Shown here piece after piece: positions 1 through 5,810 of a stretch of DNA of 6,219 nucleotides. The DNA is from Flavobacteriales bacterium. GTDB lineage: Bacteria > Bacteroidota > Bacteroidia > Flavobacteriales_D > Crocinitomicaceae. Every line of letters starts with the position of its first letter. Within the stretch, counting starts at the first letter, position 1. Position numbers and translations under genes: made by a program. Location: assembly GCA_947462695.1 (NCBI GenBank), contig CANHQC010000124.1:1-6219 (forward strand), in the 5' to 3' direction. Under the pieces are notes generated by a model, which ran no database searches, was not told the DNA's origin, and worked only from the letters and a program-made list of their open reading frames with translations.

Positions 1-381
1 CATGGTGATTATGAATTAAATGCTACTTCTTTCATTCGATTTGGACAAGTATTGATGGTTCTCGGAATTTTCATGCTGATCGATGCCTATGTGGACGTGA
101 AAGCAAAGTTGTATTTAAAAATTGGTCAAAATACATTACCTATTTACATCATTCATGTGATTATACTTTATGGCGGTGTTTTCGGATTTGGATTGAAACC
201 TGAGTTGTTTGATGAAAACTTGAATCCGTGGATTTCAGCCGGAATCTCCGCAATGGCCATAGTGTTTTTTTCCGTTATGGTTTATTACATAGAACACCTT
301 GAAGCATTTTATAACAGAATTATTGCCCGTATAACCTTTAAATCAGATTCCAATCATGCGTCTACTGGTGACCATCTGTAG
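1..381 (+). CDS. Membrane acyltransferase-like protein, C-terminal part (DUF1624/HGSNAT or acyltransferase-3 type), 5' truncated
   Basis: The reading frame is open from the first base of the window to a TAG at 379-381, giving the last 126 residues of a longer protein whose start lies upstream. What is visible is hydrophobic and multi-pass: a segment around VLMVLGIFMLIDAY, then the motif IGQNTLPIYIIHVIILYGG, then a further membrane segment (ISAMAIVFFSVMVYYI) and a short basic end. 'iGxNTLpIYiiH' near the C-terminus is typical of the DUF1624/heparan-alpha-glucosaminide N-acetyltransferase-like and acyltransferase-3 membrane families, which move acyl groups across or at the inner membrane. Family knowledge suggests acetylation of a sugar or envelope polymer; the substrate cannot be read from this fragment. 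The TTG at 52 is not a likely start because the frame continues upstream without a stop. Its 3' end overlaps the next gene by 26 nt, so the two are probably co-transcribed. DUF418/YeiB-like proteins are an alternative family. Confidence 0.6.
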   Translation, partial: HGDYELNATSFIRFGQVLMVLGIFMLIDAYVDVKAKLYLKIGQNTLPIYIIHVIILYGGVFGFGLKPELFDENLNPWISAGISAMAIVFFSVMVYYIEHLEAFYNRIIARITFKSDSNHASTGDHL

Positions 382-1408
382 TTTTTTTATTCTCTTTTCT
401 TCCGTTGCCCAGCAAACAAATGTGTTGTTCATTGGCAACAGCTATACACACATGAACAAGCTGTGTAAAATCTTCGAAAACTTGGCTAATTCAAAAGGGA
501 AATATGTTTTTGGAGATACGTTGGCAGTAAGTGGAAGCACCTTGCAAGGTCATACGTTACGAAGTAATACGTATAAAAAGATTAAAGCCCGCAATTGGGA
601 TTATGTCTTTATCCAAGGATTCAGCCGCGAGTTGAATATGGACTCAGCGACCATTGCCACTCAAACCATTCCGTATGCTCAACAACTGATTGATAGCATT
701 AAAAAATACAATTCCTGTGCGAACATTTATTACTACATGACCTGGGGATACGCAGATGGGCACCAAGATTCCATTCCTGAGGATTCATATATTGCGATGC
801 AAGAACGCATCCAGCGCGGCTACCTTCAATTAAGTGAAGCAACTGGAGGTTACCCAATTGCACCCGTAGGAATGGTATGGAAAGGGATTCGTGAGAAGTA
901 TCCTGAAATAAACTTGTACGCGCCAGATAACGCACATCCGAATCACAATGGAAGTTATACGGCTGCTTGTACATTTTACACTGCCATTTACAAGCAATCC
1001 CCTCTAGAAGGCAAAACTCCGCATAAAGTAGAGGCAAAAACAGCTCGGAAAATTGAAAAAGAAGCTACGGATTATGTGCTTTCCTATTACCCATTTTATA
1101 ACCTAGATACAGTTCAACGCGAAAAACCCACACCACCTGTGATCGATTTCAGTCTTTCTGAAAACTGGCTAAGTATTACAACGTTGAATAAAACAACTGG
1201 AGGTTCGGCTTATTTCTGGGATTTCGGGGATGGAAACACCTCTTCCAAGCGCAGTCCAAAACACTATTACCAGAAGCCAGGAAAATACACCGTCACCTTA
1301 TTCGTGAAAAAGGATTGCCATTGGACGTCATTCCAACGAAAAATAACCGTTTCCAATCGCTCTAAAAAAGGAAATACCCCGAAACCGGTAACCACAAAAA
1401 AGAACTAA
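356..1408 (+). CDS. Exported SGNH/GDSL-like hydrolase (DUF4886 type) with C-terminal PKD domain
   Basis: A 350-residue protein. Residues 1-18 form a signal peptide (MRLLVTICSFFILFSSVA, likely cut before QQ), so it acts in the periplasm or outside the cell. The SGNH fold is marked by VLFIGNSYT (23-31), with Ser29 as the probable nucleophile, a block II-like VSGSTL with Gly60, a DYVFIQGFS segment (82-90) where block III would lie, and block V APDNAHPNHNG (189-199) with Asp191 and His194 completing the triad. The GNSYT start and Q-x-x-S segment fit the DUF4886 group better than classic GDSL lipases. Residues about 263-333 are a PKD domain (WDFGDGNTS at 288-296, then a PGKYTVTLFV strand), a fold usually used for carbohydrate or surface contact. 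The tail (334-350) is short and basic, without a recognisable T9SS signal. Likely an esterase or deacetylase on a polysaccharide; the substrate is unknown. ATG 356 is chosen because it gives a complete signal peptide. It overlaps the upstream acyltransferase-like gene by 26 nt. Confidence 0.8.
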   Translation: MRLLVTICSFFILFSSVAQQTNVLFIGNSYTHMNKLCKIFENLANSKGKYVFGDTLAVSGSTLQGHTLRSNTYKKIKARNWDYVFIQGFSRELNMDSATIATQTIPYAQQLIDSIKKYNSCANIYYYMTWGYADGHQDSIPEDSYIAMQERIQRGYLQLSEATGGYPIAPVGMVWKGIREKYPEINLYAPDNAHPNHNGSYTAACTFYTAIYKQSPLEGKTPHKVEAKTARKIEKEATDYVLSYYPFYNLDTVQREKPTPPVIDFSLSENWLSITTLNKTTGGSAYFWDFGDGNTSSKRSPKHYYQKPGKYTVTLFVKKDCHWTSFQRKITVSNRSKKGNTPKPVTTKKN

Positions 1409-2319
1409 TCTTTATTTTTTAAAAAAGAAGCGAATTCAGCTGTGTAAACAACGGAACCCGTTTTTTGCAGGTGGGCGTTATCAAAGAAATAATCAGGGTT
1501 GCTGTATTCTGGTTTGGCTTCATCGTAGATCCAAACTGTACCTGATTTTCCCACAAGAAGTTGCAATCGATTCGCAAAGCCAGCTGTTACCTTTCGAAAA
1601 TTAGGCGGAATGGCTACGATAAAATCGATGTCGTTTCGTTCACACATCGCCACCATCTCCTTGAATGCATTTACCTTCTGTATCAATTCACCTTCCCGTT
1701 TGTAAACGTATTGGGTGGTACCGTATTTCTTATCGAACGTTTTCTTTTGATGCGAAATCGGCATTGAACCACAAGGCATAATTGAATCATTCTTCGTAAA
1801 CTTTCGTGGTGTGAATTTAAAATTTGATTTGTTCAACTGATGCAATACGAGCAATTCCGTTACAACTGGTTTTTTCTCTTTTCGTTTAACCATTTCATCG
1901 CGCACCGACTTGTACTTAACCAGAGGATACATCCGATCAAAACGGAATTTAAGGGATTTACTTGTCTTCAACTCATCGCTATCATCTACCACCAAAACAA
2001 TTGTTGATGGTTTCTTATTGCCTTTTGTTTCTAGAAGCGTACGAAGCACGTATTCGTGAAAGGTCACATCAGATCCTGGAAATGCGAGGTTATAAGACGG
2101 TTGATTCGTTGAATCCTCAATTTGCTGAGCAATCAACGAACGTGCTCCTCTTGAGGATCCCATAACGACGATATCGGCACGAATTTTTCCTTGCAAAATG
2201 AACTCTAATCGTCGATCTACTTCCCGTTGAGGTGAACTGTCACGAACAAGAATAAAAGCCTTATCAATTATGAAAAAGCAGAACACGAAAGCAAGCAAGC
2301 GAATTAAGAACTTCTTCAT
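1405..2319 (-). CDS. Membrane-anchored SGNH-like protein, probable partner of the MBOAT acyltransferase
   Basis: A 304-residue protein beginning with a basic, hydrophobic stretch (residues 1-25, MKKFLIRLLAFVFCFFIIDK and following) that is a signal anchor or uncleaved signal peptide; no clear cleavage site or lipobox is seen. The rest should face the periplasm. Block I-like VVMGSSRGAR (51-60) has Gly54-Ser55-Ser56 in place of GDS, with Ser56 the likely nucleophile. NLAFPGSDVTFHEY (77-90) resembles the block II glycine region. The end carries YFFDNAHLQKTG (277-288) with Asp280 and His283 as the DxxH pair. A GSS-type SGNH domain directly after an MBOAT gene is the arrangement of alginate, peptidoglycan and teichoic-acid O-acylation systems (AlgX/AlgJ, PatB, DltD), in which the SGNH protein delivers the acyl group to the polymer. 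That role is inference. The start lies 2 nt after the MBOAT stop, implying translational coupling. Its TAG stop shares the tetramer CTAA with the TAA of the convergent gene. Confidence 0.75.
   Translation of the reverse strand: MKKFLIRLLAFVFCFFIIDKAFILVRDSSPQREVDRRLEFILQGKIRADIVVMGSSRGARSLIAQQIEDSTNQPSYNLAFPGSDVTFHEYVLRTLLETKGNKKPSTIVLVVDDSDELKTSKSLKFRFDRMYPLVKYKSVRDEMVKRKEKKPVVTELLVLHQLNKSNFKFTPRKFTKNDSIMPCGSMPISHQKKTFDKKYGTTQYVYKREGELIQKVNAFKEMVAMCERNDIDFIVAIPPNFRKVTAGFANRLQLLVGKSGTVWIYDEAKPEYSNPDYFFDNAHLQKTGSVVYTAEFASFLKNKD
1450..1466 (+). terminator. Candidate weak intrinsic terminator for the plus-strand SGNH/PKD gene
   Basis: AACGG (1450-1454), a 3-nt loop AAC, and CCGTT (1458-1462) form a 5-bp stem that runs straight into a T tract ending at 1466 (six T in all, two of them in the stem). 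It lies 42 nt after the plus-strand stop, inside the 3' coding part of the opposing gene. The stem is short, so it may be chance. It is listed because there is no intergenic space in which this transcript could otherwise end. Confidence 0.3.
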
Positions 2320-2321
2320 AA

Positions 2322-3770
2322 CTAAAACTGGAAATAAATGAATTGTTGTTCAACACCAGAGAGCACAACGATAGCTGCGATCAAGAAAGAATAAAACAAC
2401 CACCTGAAGGGGAACCACCAACTTGGTGCAAAGTCCTCCAACGCATATTTTTTCTCTCTCCCAAACCATTCTACGACCAGAAAAAAGAGCACAAACACAA
2501 TCGGCACGTATGCCAAGGAAGGAATTGCTGGTTTCTTAAATAAATCTTCTGAAAACATCTTGCCGATGTAAGTAAGCGCATGATTTAAATCTGTTGCACG
2601 GAAGAATATCCAACCGAAAACAGCCATTAAAAAGGTAACGATCATACCTACGAGTTCACGAATCGTTGGGAAGATCTTTCCTTGCGCTACCGTTTCCAAA
2701 TTGTTTCGATTGGAATTAGTTAGTAACAACGGTAAGAAATAAATAGCGTTTAATGCACCCCAGATGATAAAGGTCCAATTGGCACCGTGCCAAAATCCAC
2801 TCACAAGGAAAATGATAAATGTATTGCGGACTTTCATCCATGTCCCGCCGCGGCTACCTCCCAACGGAATGTAGATATAATCCCTGAACCAGGTAGTGAG
2901 TGAAATGTGCCATCGTCTCCAAAATTCGGCGATATCGCGAGAGAAATAAGGGAAAGCGAAATTTCGCAATAATTCAATACCGAACAAACGTGACGTTCCT
3001 AGTGCGATGTCAGAGTAACCGGAGAAATCACAATAAATTTGGAAGGTAAAAAACAGCGCTCCAACGAACAGCATGCTTCCTGAATAATCTGCAGATCCAT
3101 CAAAAATAAGGTTGGCATATTCCGCACAGCCATCAGCGACAACCACCTTTTTAAATAATCCCCATAAAATTTGGCGCATGCCATCCACTGCGTTGTTAAA
3201 GGAAAGGCTTCGTTCTTTTTTTAACTGTGGTAAAAGGTGTGTCGCGCGCTCTATCGGACCAGCAACTAATAGTGGGAAATAGGCGACGAACAAGCCAAAG
3301 TCCACAATACTTTTTTCGCTTTTGATTCGATCCAGGTAGATATCAATGACGTATGACAATACATGAAACGTATAGAATGATATTCCAACTGGCAGGATAA
3401 TATTCAATGTAATGGATGACGCATCGAGGTTCATACCCATCGAATTGAAAAGATCCGCAAACGATTGAACGAAGAAATTATAGTACTTGAAAATGGCTAA
3501 GAATCCGACATTCAACACAATGCTTAACCAAAACCAGAATTTCTTCCATTTAGGTGTTCCAGCCTTTTCAATACGGATTCCGGTAAAATACCCTAAGAAT
3601 GTGGAAAAGGACAATAAGAACAAGAAACGCCAGTCCCAACTCCCATAAAAAAACAAACTAGCAAAAAGCAGCAGTATGTTTTGCCACGTTACCCGTTTGT
3701 TTACCACGAACCAATAAAGGGCAAAAATAAGCGGTAAAAAAAGTGCGTATTCGAGTGAATTAAAAATCAT
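2322..3770 (-). CDS. MBOAT family (AlgI-like) membrane O-acyltransferase
   Basis: A 482-residue multi-pass inner-membrane protein of the usual length for AlgI-type MBOATs. Family landmarks in order: N-terminal MIFNSLEYALFLPLIFALYW; LFFYGSWDWRF (39-49); LPVGISFYTFHVLSYVIDIY (126-145); LVAGPIERATHLLPQ (168-182); FQIYCDFSGYSDIALGTSRL (243-262); EFWRRWHISLTTWFRDYIY (282-300), with His288; and VSGFWHGANWTFIIWGALN (323-341), with His328, the conserved MBOAT active-site histidine. It ends in FIYFQF, common at the end of this family, so it looks complete. MBOAT proteins of this type move an acyl group, usually acetyl, from a cytoplasmic donor through the membrane to an extracytoplasmic acceptor such as an exopolysaccharide. 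Nothing here shows the polymer, and no alginate genes are visible, so algI is not assigned. It sits 8 nt after the HIT gene and 2 nt before its SGNH partner. Confidence 0.92.
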   Translation of the reverse strand: MIFNSLEYALFLPLIFALYWFVVNKRVTWQNILLLFASLFFYGSWDWRFLFLLSFSTFLGYFTGIRIEKAGTPKWKKFWFWLSIVLNVGFLAIFKYYNFFVQSFADLFNSMGMNLDASSITLNIILPVGISFYTFHVLSYVIDIYLDRIKSEKSIVDFGLFVAYFPLLVAGPIERATHLLPQLKKERSLSFNNAVDGMRQILWGLFKKVVVADGCAEYANLIFDGSADYSGSMLFVGALFFTFQIYCDFSGYSDIALGTSRLFGIELLRNFAFPYFSRDIAEFWRRWHISLTTWFRDYIYIPLGGSRGGTWMKVRNTFIIFLVSGFWHGANWTFIIWGALNAIYFLPLLLTNSNRNNLETVAQGKIFPTIRELVGMIVTFLMAVFGWIFFRATDLNHALTYIGKMFSEDLFKKPAIPSLAYVPIVFVLFFLVVEWFGREKKYALEDFAPSWWFPFRWLFYSFLIAAIVVLSGVEQQFIYFQF

Positions 3771-3778
3771 TGTTTCAA

Positions 3779-4168
3779 TTATTGATTGGCAATGAGTTGA
3801 GCGATTGCTTCCATTTCTATTGCATCCAGTGCTAATTTAGGTTGACTAAAATCCATGTCTGCAATAGCGTTCATTGGAATCAGGTGAATGTGCGCATGAG
3901 GCACCTCCAATCCGATAACTGTCATACCTACTTTTTTGCACGGAATCGCGGCTTTTATTTTGTTCGCTACCACTTTAGCAAATTGAATGAATTCAGCCAA
4001 TTGTTGATCATCGATATCAAAAATGTAATCGGTCTCTTCCTTTGGTATTACAAGTGTATGGCCTTTTCGCAGTGGAGTAATGTCTAAAAAAGCCAAAAAC
4101 GCTTCATTTTCAGTAATTTTATAACATGGGATTTCCCCATTCACTATTTTCGAAAAAACGCTCGCCAT
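3779..4168 (-). CDS. HIT (histidine triad) family nucleotide hydrolase
   Basis: A 129-residue cytoplasmic protein, the usual size for Hint-type HIT proteins. It starts with SVFSKIVNGEIPCYKI (3-18), the typical nucleotide-binding beginning, followed by FLDITPLRKGHTLVIPK (27-43). The signature VPHAHIHLIPM (89-99) supplies the triad His91-x-His93-x-His95, with the middle His93 the expected nucleophile. Relatives hydrolyse purine nucleoside phosphoramidates or dinucleotides such as AMP-lysine or Ap4A; the physiological substrate is usually unclear, so no symbol is given. It overlaps greA by 1 nt (TAATG), with the greA stop and this start sharing an A, so its translation is probably coupled to greA. 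An adjacent greA and HIT gene is, from general knowledge, common in Bacteroidota. No truncation or missing triad residue is seen. Confidence 0.93.
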   Translation of the reverse strand: MASVFSKIVNGEIPCYKITENEAFLAFLDITPLRKGHTLVIPKEETDYIFDIDDQQLAEFIQFAKVVANKIKAAIPCKKVGMTVIGLEVPHAHIHLIPMNAIADMDFSQPKLALDAIEMEAIAQLIANQ

Positions 4169-4641
4169 TAACGTGTGATATCGATAATTTCAAACTTGAC
4201 TATTCCGTTAGGTGTTTGGACATCCGCAATTTCACCAACCGCTTTACCTAATAACCCTTTTCCAATAGGAGAATCTACTGAAATTTTCTTGGCTTTTAAA
4301 TCCGCTTCGTTCTCTGCGACTAATGTATATGCCATTTCCATTCCGTTTGCCACATTTTTAATTTTGACATTGGAAAGGATGAACACTTTTGAATTATCGA
4401 TCGTCGAATTATCAATTAAACGCGCATTCGCAATAATCGTTTCGAGCTTAGATATTTTCATTTCCAACAATCCTTGTGCTTCTTTTGCTGCATCATACTC
4501 TGCATTTTCAGATAAATCGCCTTTATCGCGAGCCTCAGCAATTTGGTTTGAAATAGACGGGCGTTGAACTGTTTTCATTTCATGTAACTCATCCTTGAGT
4601 TTTTTCAATCCTTCTTCTGTGTAGTAATTAATTTGTGACAT
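4168..4641 (-). CDS. greA: Transcription elongation factor GreA
   Basis: A 157-residue protein of normal GreA length. The N-terminal part (about 1-77) is the coiled-coil that enters the RNA polymerase secondary channel: YYTEEGLKKLKDEL (6-19), then RPSISNQIAEARDKGDLSENAEYDAA (27-52). Asp42 and Glu45 in DLSENAEY are the tip acidic residues that stimulate RNA cleavage in backtracked polymerase. The C-terminal FKBP-like domain (about 80-157) includes SPIGKGLLGKAVGEIADV (124-141) and ends in FEIIDITR. It acts in the cytoplasm with RNA polymerase to rescue stalled complexes. It is the first gene of a compact minus-strand run into HIT, MBOAT and SGNH genes. No clear Shine-Dalgarno precedes ATG 4641; the leader is AT-rich, as often in Bacteroidota. 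GreB is less likely given the length and Bacteroidota context. Confidence 0.96.
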   Translation of the reverse strand: MSQINYYTEEGLKKLKDELHEMKTVQRPSISNQIAEARDKGDLSENAEYDAAKEAQGLLEMKISKLETIIANARLIDNSTIDNSKVFILSNVKIKNVANGMEMAYTLVAENEADLKAKKISVDSPIGKGLLGKAVGEIADVQTPNGIVKFEIIDITR

Positions 4642-4670
4642 GATAAATATCGTTTGATTGTAAGCTATAC

Positions 4671-4702
4671 AAAAACAAGAGAGCCCAATGGACTCTCTTG
4701 TT
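4671..4702 (-). terminator. Rho-independent terminator after the porV-like gene
   Basis: Read on the minus strand, AACAAGAGAGTCC (4702-4690), loop ATT, and GGGCTCTCTTGTT (4686-4674) form a 13-bp stem with one G-U wobble, followed by more T (4673-4671). The wobble forms only in minus-strand RNA; on the plus strand the same position is a C-A mismatch and no T tract follows. Both points assign it to the minus strand. It starts 23 nt after the stop of the porV-like gene and should end that transcript before greA. Confidence 0.85.
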
Positions 4703-4705
4703 CTA

Positions 4706-4735
4706 CAAATATAAAAATAGGGGTGTTATTTCAAA
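4706..4735 (-). promoter_or_regulatory. Candidate Bacteroidota sigma-A promoter for the greA operon
   Basis: On the minus strand, TTTG (4735-4732) is followed after 18 nt by TATATTTG (4713-4706), an exact match to the Bacteroidota -7 box TAnnTTTG with its -33 TTTG box. The -33 box lies in the last codons of the porV-like gene. Transcription would start at about 4702-4698, so the greA mRNA would begin within or at the edge of the terminator hairpin and have a leader of roughly 60 nt. Such short AT-rich motifs can occur by chance. Confidence 0.5.
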
Positions 4736-5790
4736 CTAATCGTAGCACCAACTGTGTGAATAATTCCAAAAACTCCAGCGAAACGAGCGGTATACTCAAT
4801 TCCTAAAGCGCTTTTGCTTTTTCCTACAAGTGCATCGACTGAAAATCCAGCTGTAGGTCCAACTAACGCATTGGAACGGTTCTCAGCTGAAAGTAAGTTC
4901 TTTTCGTACACGTAACCAGCACGTAAATTAAAGGCTACTTTATCTCCAGTCATCGCGTAATCAAGACCTAAACGGTACTGATCGTTTGAGAATGAATTAG
5001 CGGTAAATCCTAAGGCCACATTCAATTTATTGTTTTCATTGAAAATGAAATCGTATGAACCACCAATAGATAACAAAGAAGGTAATTCAAACGTCGCTGA
5101 ACGCTCCTCAGTTGTGGCTACAAATCCAGTAGACAAATATTGAATCTGTTGAGCCAAACCGTCGCCTTTAAAGCTCATAACCGGACCTACATTTTTCAAT
5201 GCAATACCGAACTTAATTTGATCACGCTCACCAGTCACGTAACGAATTCCAGCATCGATAGCCACACCAGTAGCTCTCAAGTTTGAAATATTCTCAGAAA
5301 TCACTTTAAAGTTAATACCACCATATATCGATTTTGAAAACGATTTCGCATACCCGACATTAAAGATGTTCGCACGTGGCGAAAAGAAACCGATATTTCC
5401 TTCAGGGTTTGCTACGGTAGTAATTGGAATATCTCCAAAGTTCATGGATTGTATACTTACAGCAATCACATCTGATTCAGAAATGCGTTGAGCAATTCCT
5501 GCACTATTTAATGAAATTCCTGCATTGCCCATCCAATTGCTGTAATTGAACTTAATCTGAGTTTTATCAGTAAAGGCTAACCCAGCGATATTCATGTACG
5601 TAGCTTCCAATCCATTTACAGAAGCAATACCAGCATCTCCTGCTGCAGAACTTCTTGACCAAGGATTGACAAGCATGTGGGAAGCACCTGCTGATCCAAC
5701 ACGATCCTCATTACCTGCTGTTGCTGATAAAGAAACCAACAATGTTCCAGCAAGGATTAGCTTATTCATATTTAGCATTGATTTTTTCAT
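4726..5790 (-). CDS. PorV/PorQ-family outer-membrane beta-barrel protein
   Basis: A 354-residue protein. An N-terminal signal peptide (about 1-25, MNKLILAGTLLVSLSATA core) precedes a mature part rich in alternating beta strands, as in the FadL-like barrel fold of PorV/PorQ (DUF3308/UPF0164). The family-type beginning is NPWSRSSAAGDAGIASVNG (42-60) followed by ATYMNIAGLA (63-72), equivalent to the usual 'R..GMG.A......NPAgLA' segment. Later strands include YGGINFKVISENI, GVAIDAGIRYV, IKFGIALKNVG and LNVALGFTANSF, and the protein ends in TVGATISLK. In the T9SS, PorV carries secreted proteins to the attachment machinery. This protein differs from canonical PorV enough that I call it a family paralogue and give no symbol. 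It follows a T9SS-tail-like gene by 20 nt and is probably co-transcribed with it. ATG 5790 is favoured over in-frame ATGs at 5778 and 5769 because AGAAG lies just upstream. Confidence 0.82.
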   Translation of the reverse strand: MKKSMLNMNKLILAGTLLVSLSATAGNEDRVGSAGASHMLVNPWSRSSAAGDAGIASVNGLEATYMNIAGLAFTDKTQIKFNYSNWMGNAGISLNSAGIAQRISESDVIAVSIQSMNFGDIPITTVANPEGNIGFFSPRANIFNVGYAKSFSKSIYGGINFKVISENISNLRATGVAIDAGIRYVTGERDQIKFGIALKNVGPVMSFKGDGLAQQIQYLSTGFVATTEERSATFELPSLLSIGGSYDFIFNENNKLNVALGFTANSFSNDQYRLGLDYAMTGDKVAFNLRAGYVYEKNLLSAENRSNALVGPTAGFSVDALVGKSKSALGIEYTARFAGVFGIIHTVGATISLK

Positions 5791-5800
5791 AACATCTTCT
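5791..5800 (-). promoter_or_regulatory. Ribosome binding site of the porV-like gene
   Basis: The minus-strand sequence AGAAGATGTT immediately precedes ATG 5790. The purine-rich AGAAGA is spaced about 4 nt from the start and supports this ATG over the two in-frame ATGs that follow within eight codons. It is the clearest Shine-Dalgarno-like site I see in the window. Confidence 0.5.
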
Positions 5801-5810
5801 TTAACCGCGA

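Noticed and set aside
52..54. TTG as a start codon for the first plus-strand gene
   Set aside because: The frame is open to position 1 and the residues before it fit the same membrane protein, so the gene simply runs in from outside the window.
699..1037. Open frame of 112 codons on the minus strand inside the SGNH/PKD gene
   Set aside because: It covers the region coding for the catalytic His block of the real gene and its cysteine-rich product resembles no known family.
1384..1389. ACCGGT palindrome near the convergent stops
   Set aside because: A lone six-base palindrome in coding sequence with no T tract or second copy; expected by chance.
1411..1430. AT-rich inverted repeat TTTTTT/AAAAAA at the end of the minus-strand SGNH gene
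   Set aside because: The arms are almost only A and T and code for Lys/Phe codons; with no GC stem it would not form a stable terminator.
2322..3770. Assigning the MBOAT gene as algI or dltB
   Set aside because: The family match is good but no alginate or D-alanylation genes are visible, and AlgI-like MBOATs act on many polymers.
4175..4567. Open frame of 130 codons on the plus strand opposite greA
   Set aside because: It lies wholly within greA, whose protein is clearly conserved; the antisense translation has no recognisable domain and no supporting start signal.
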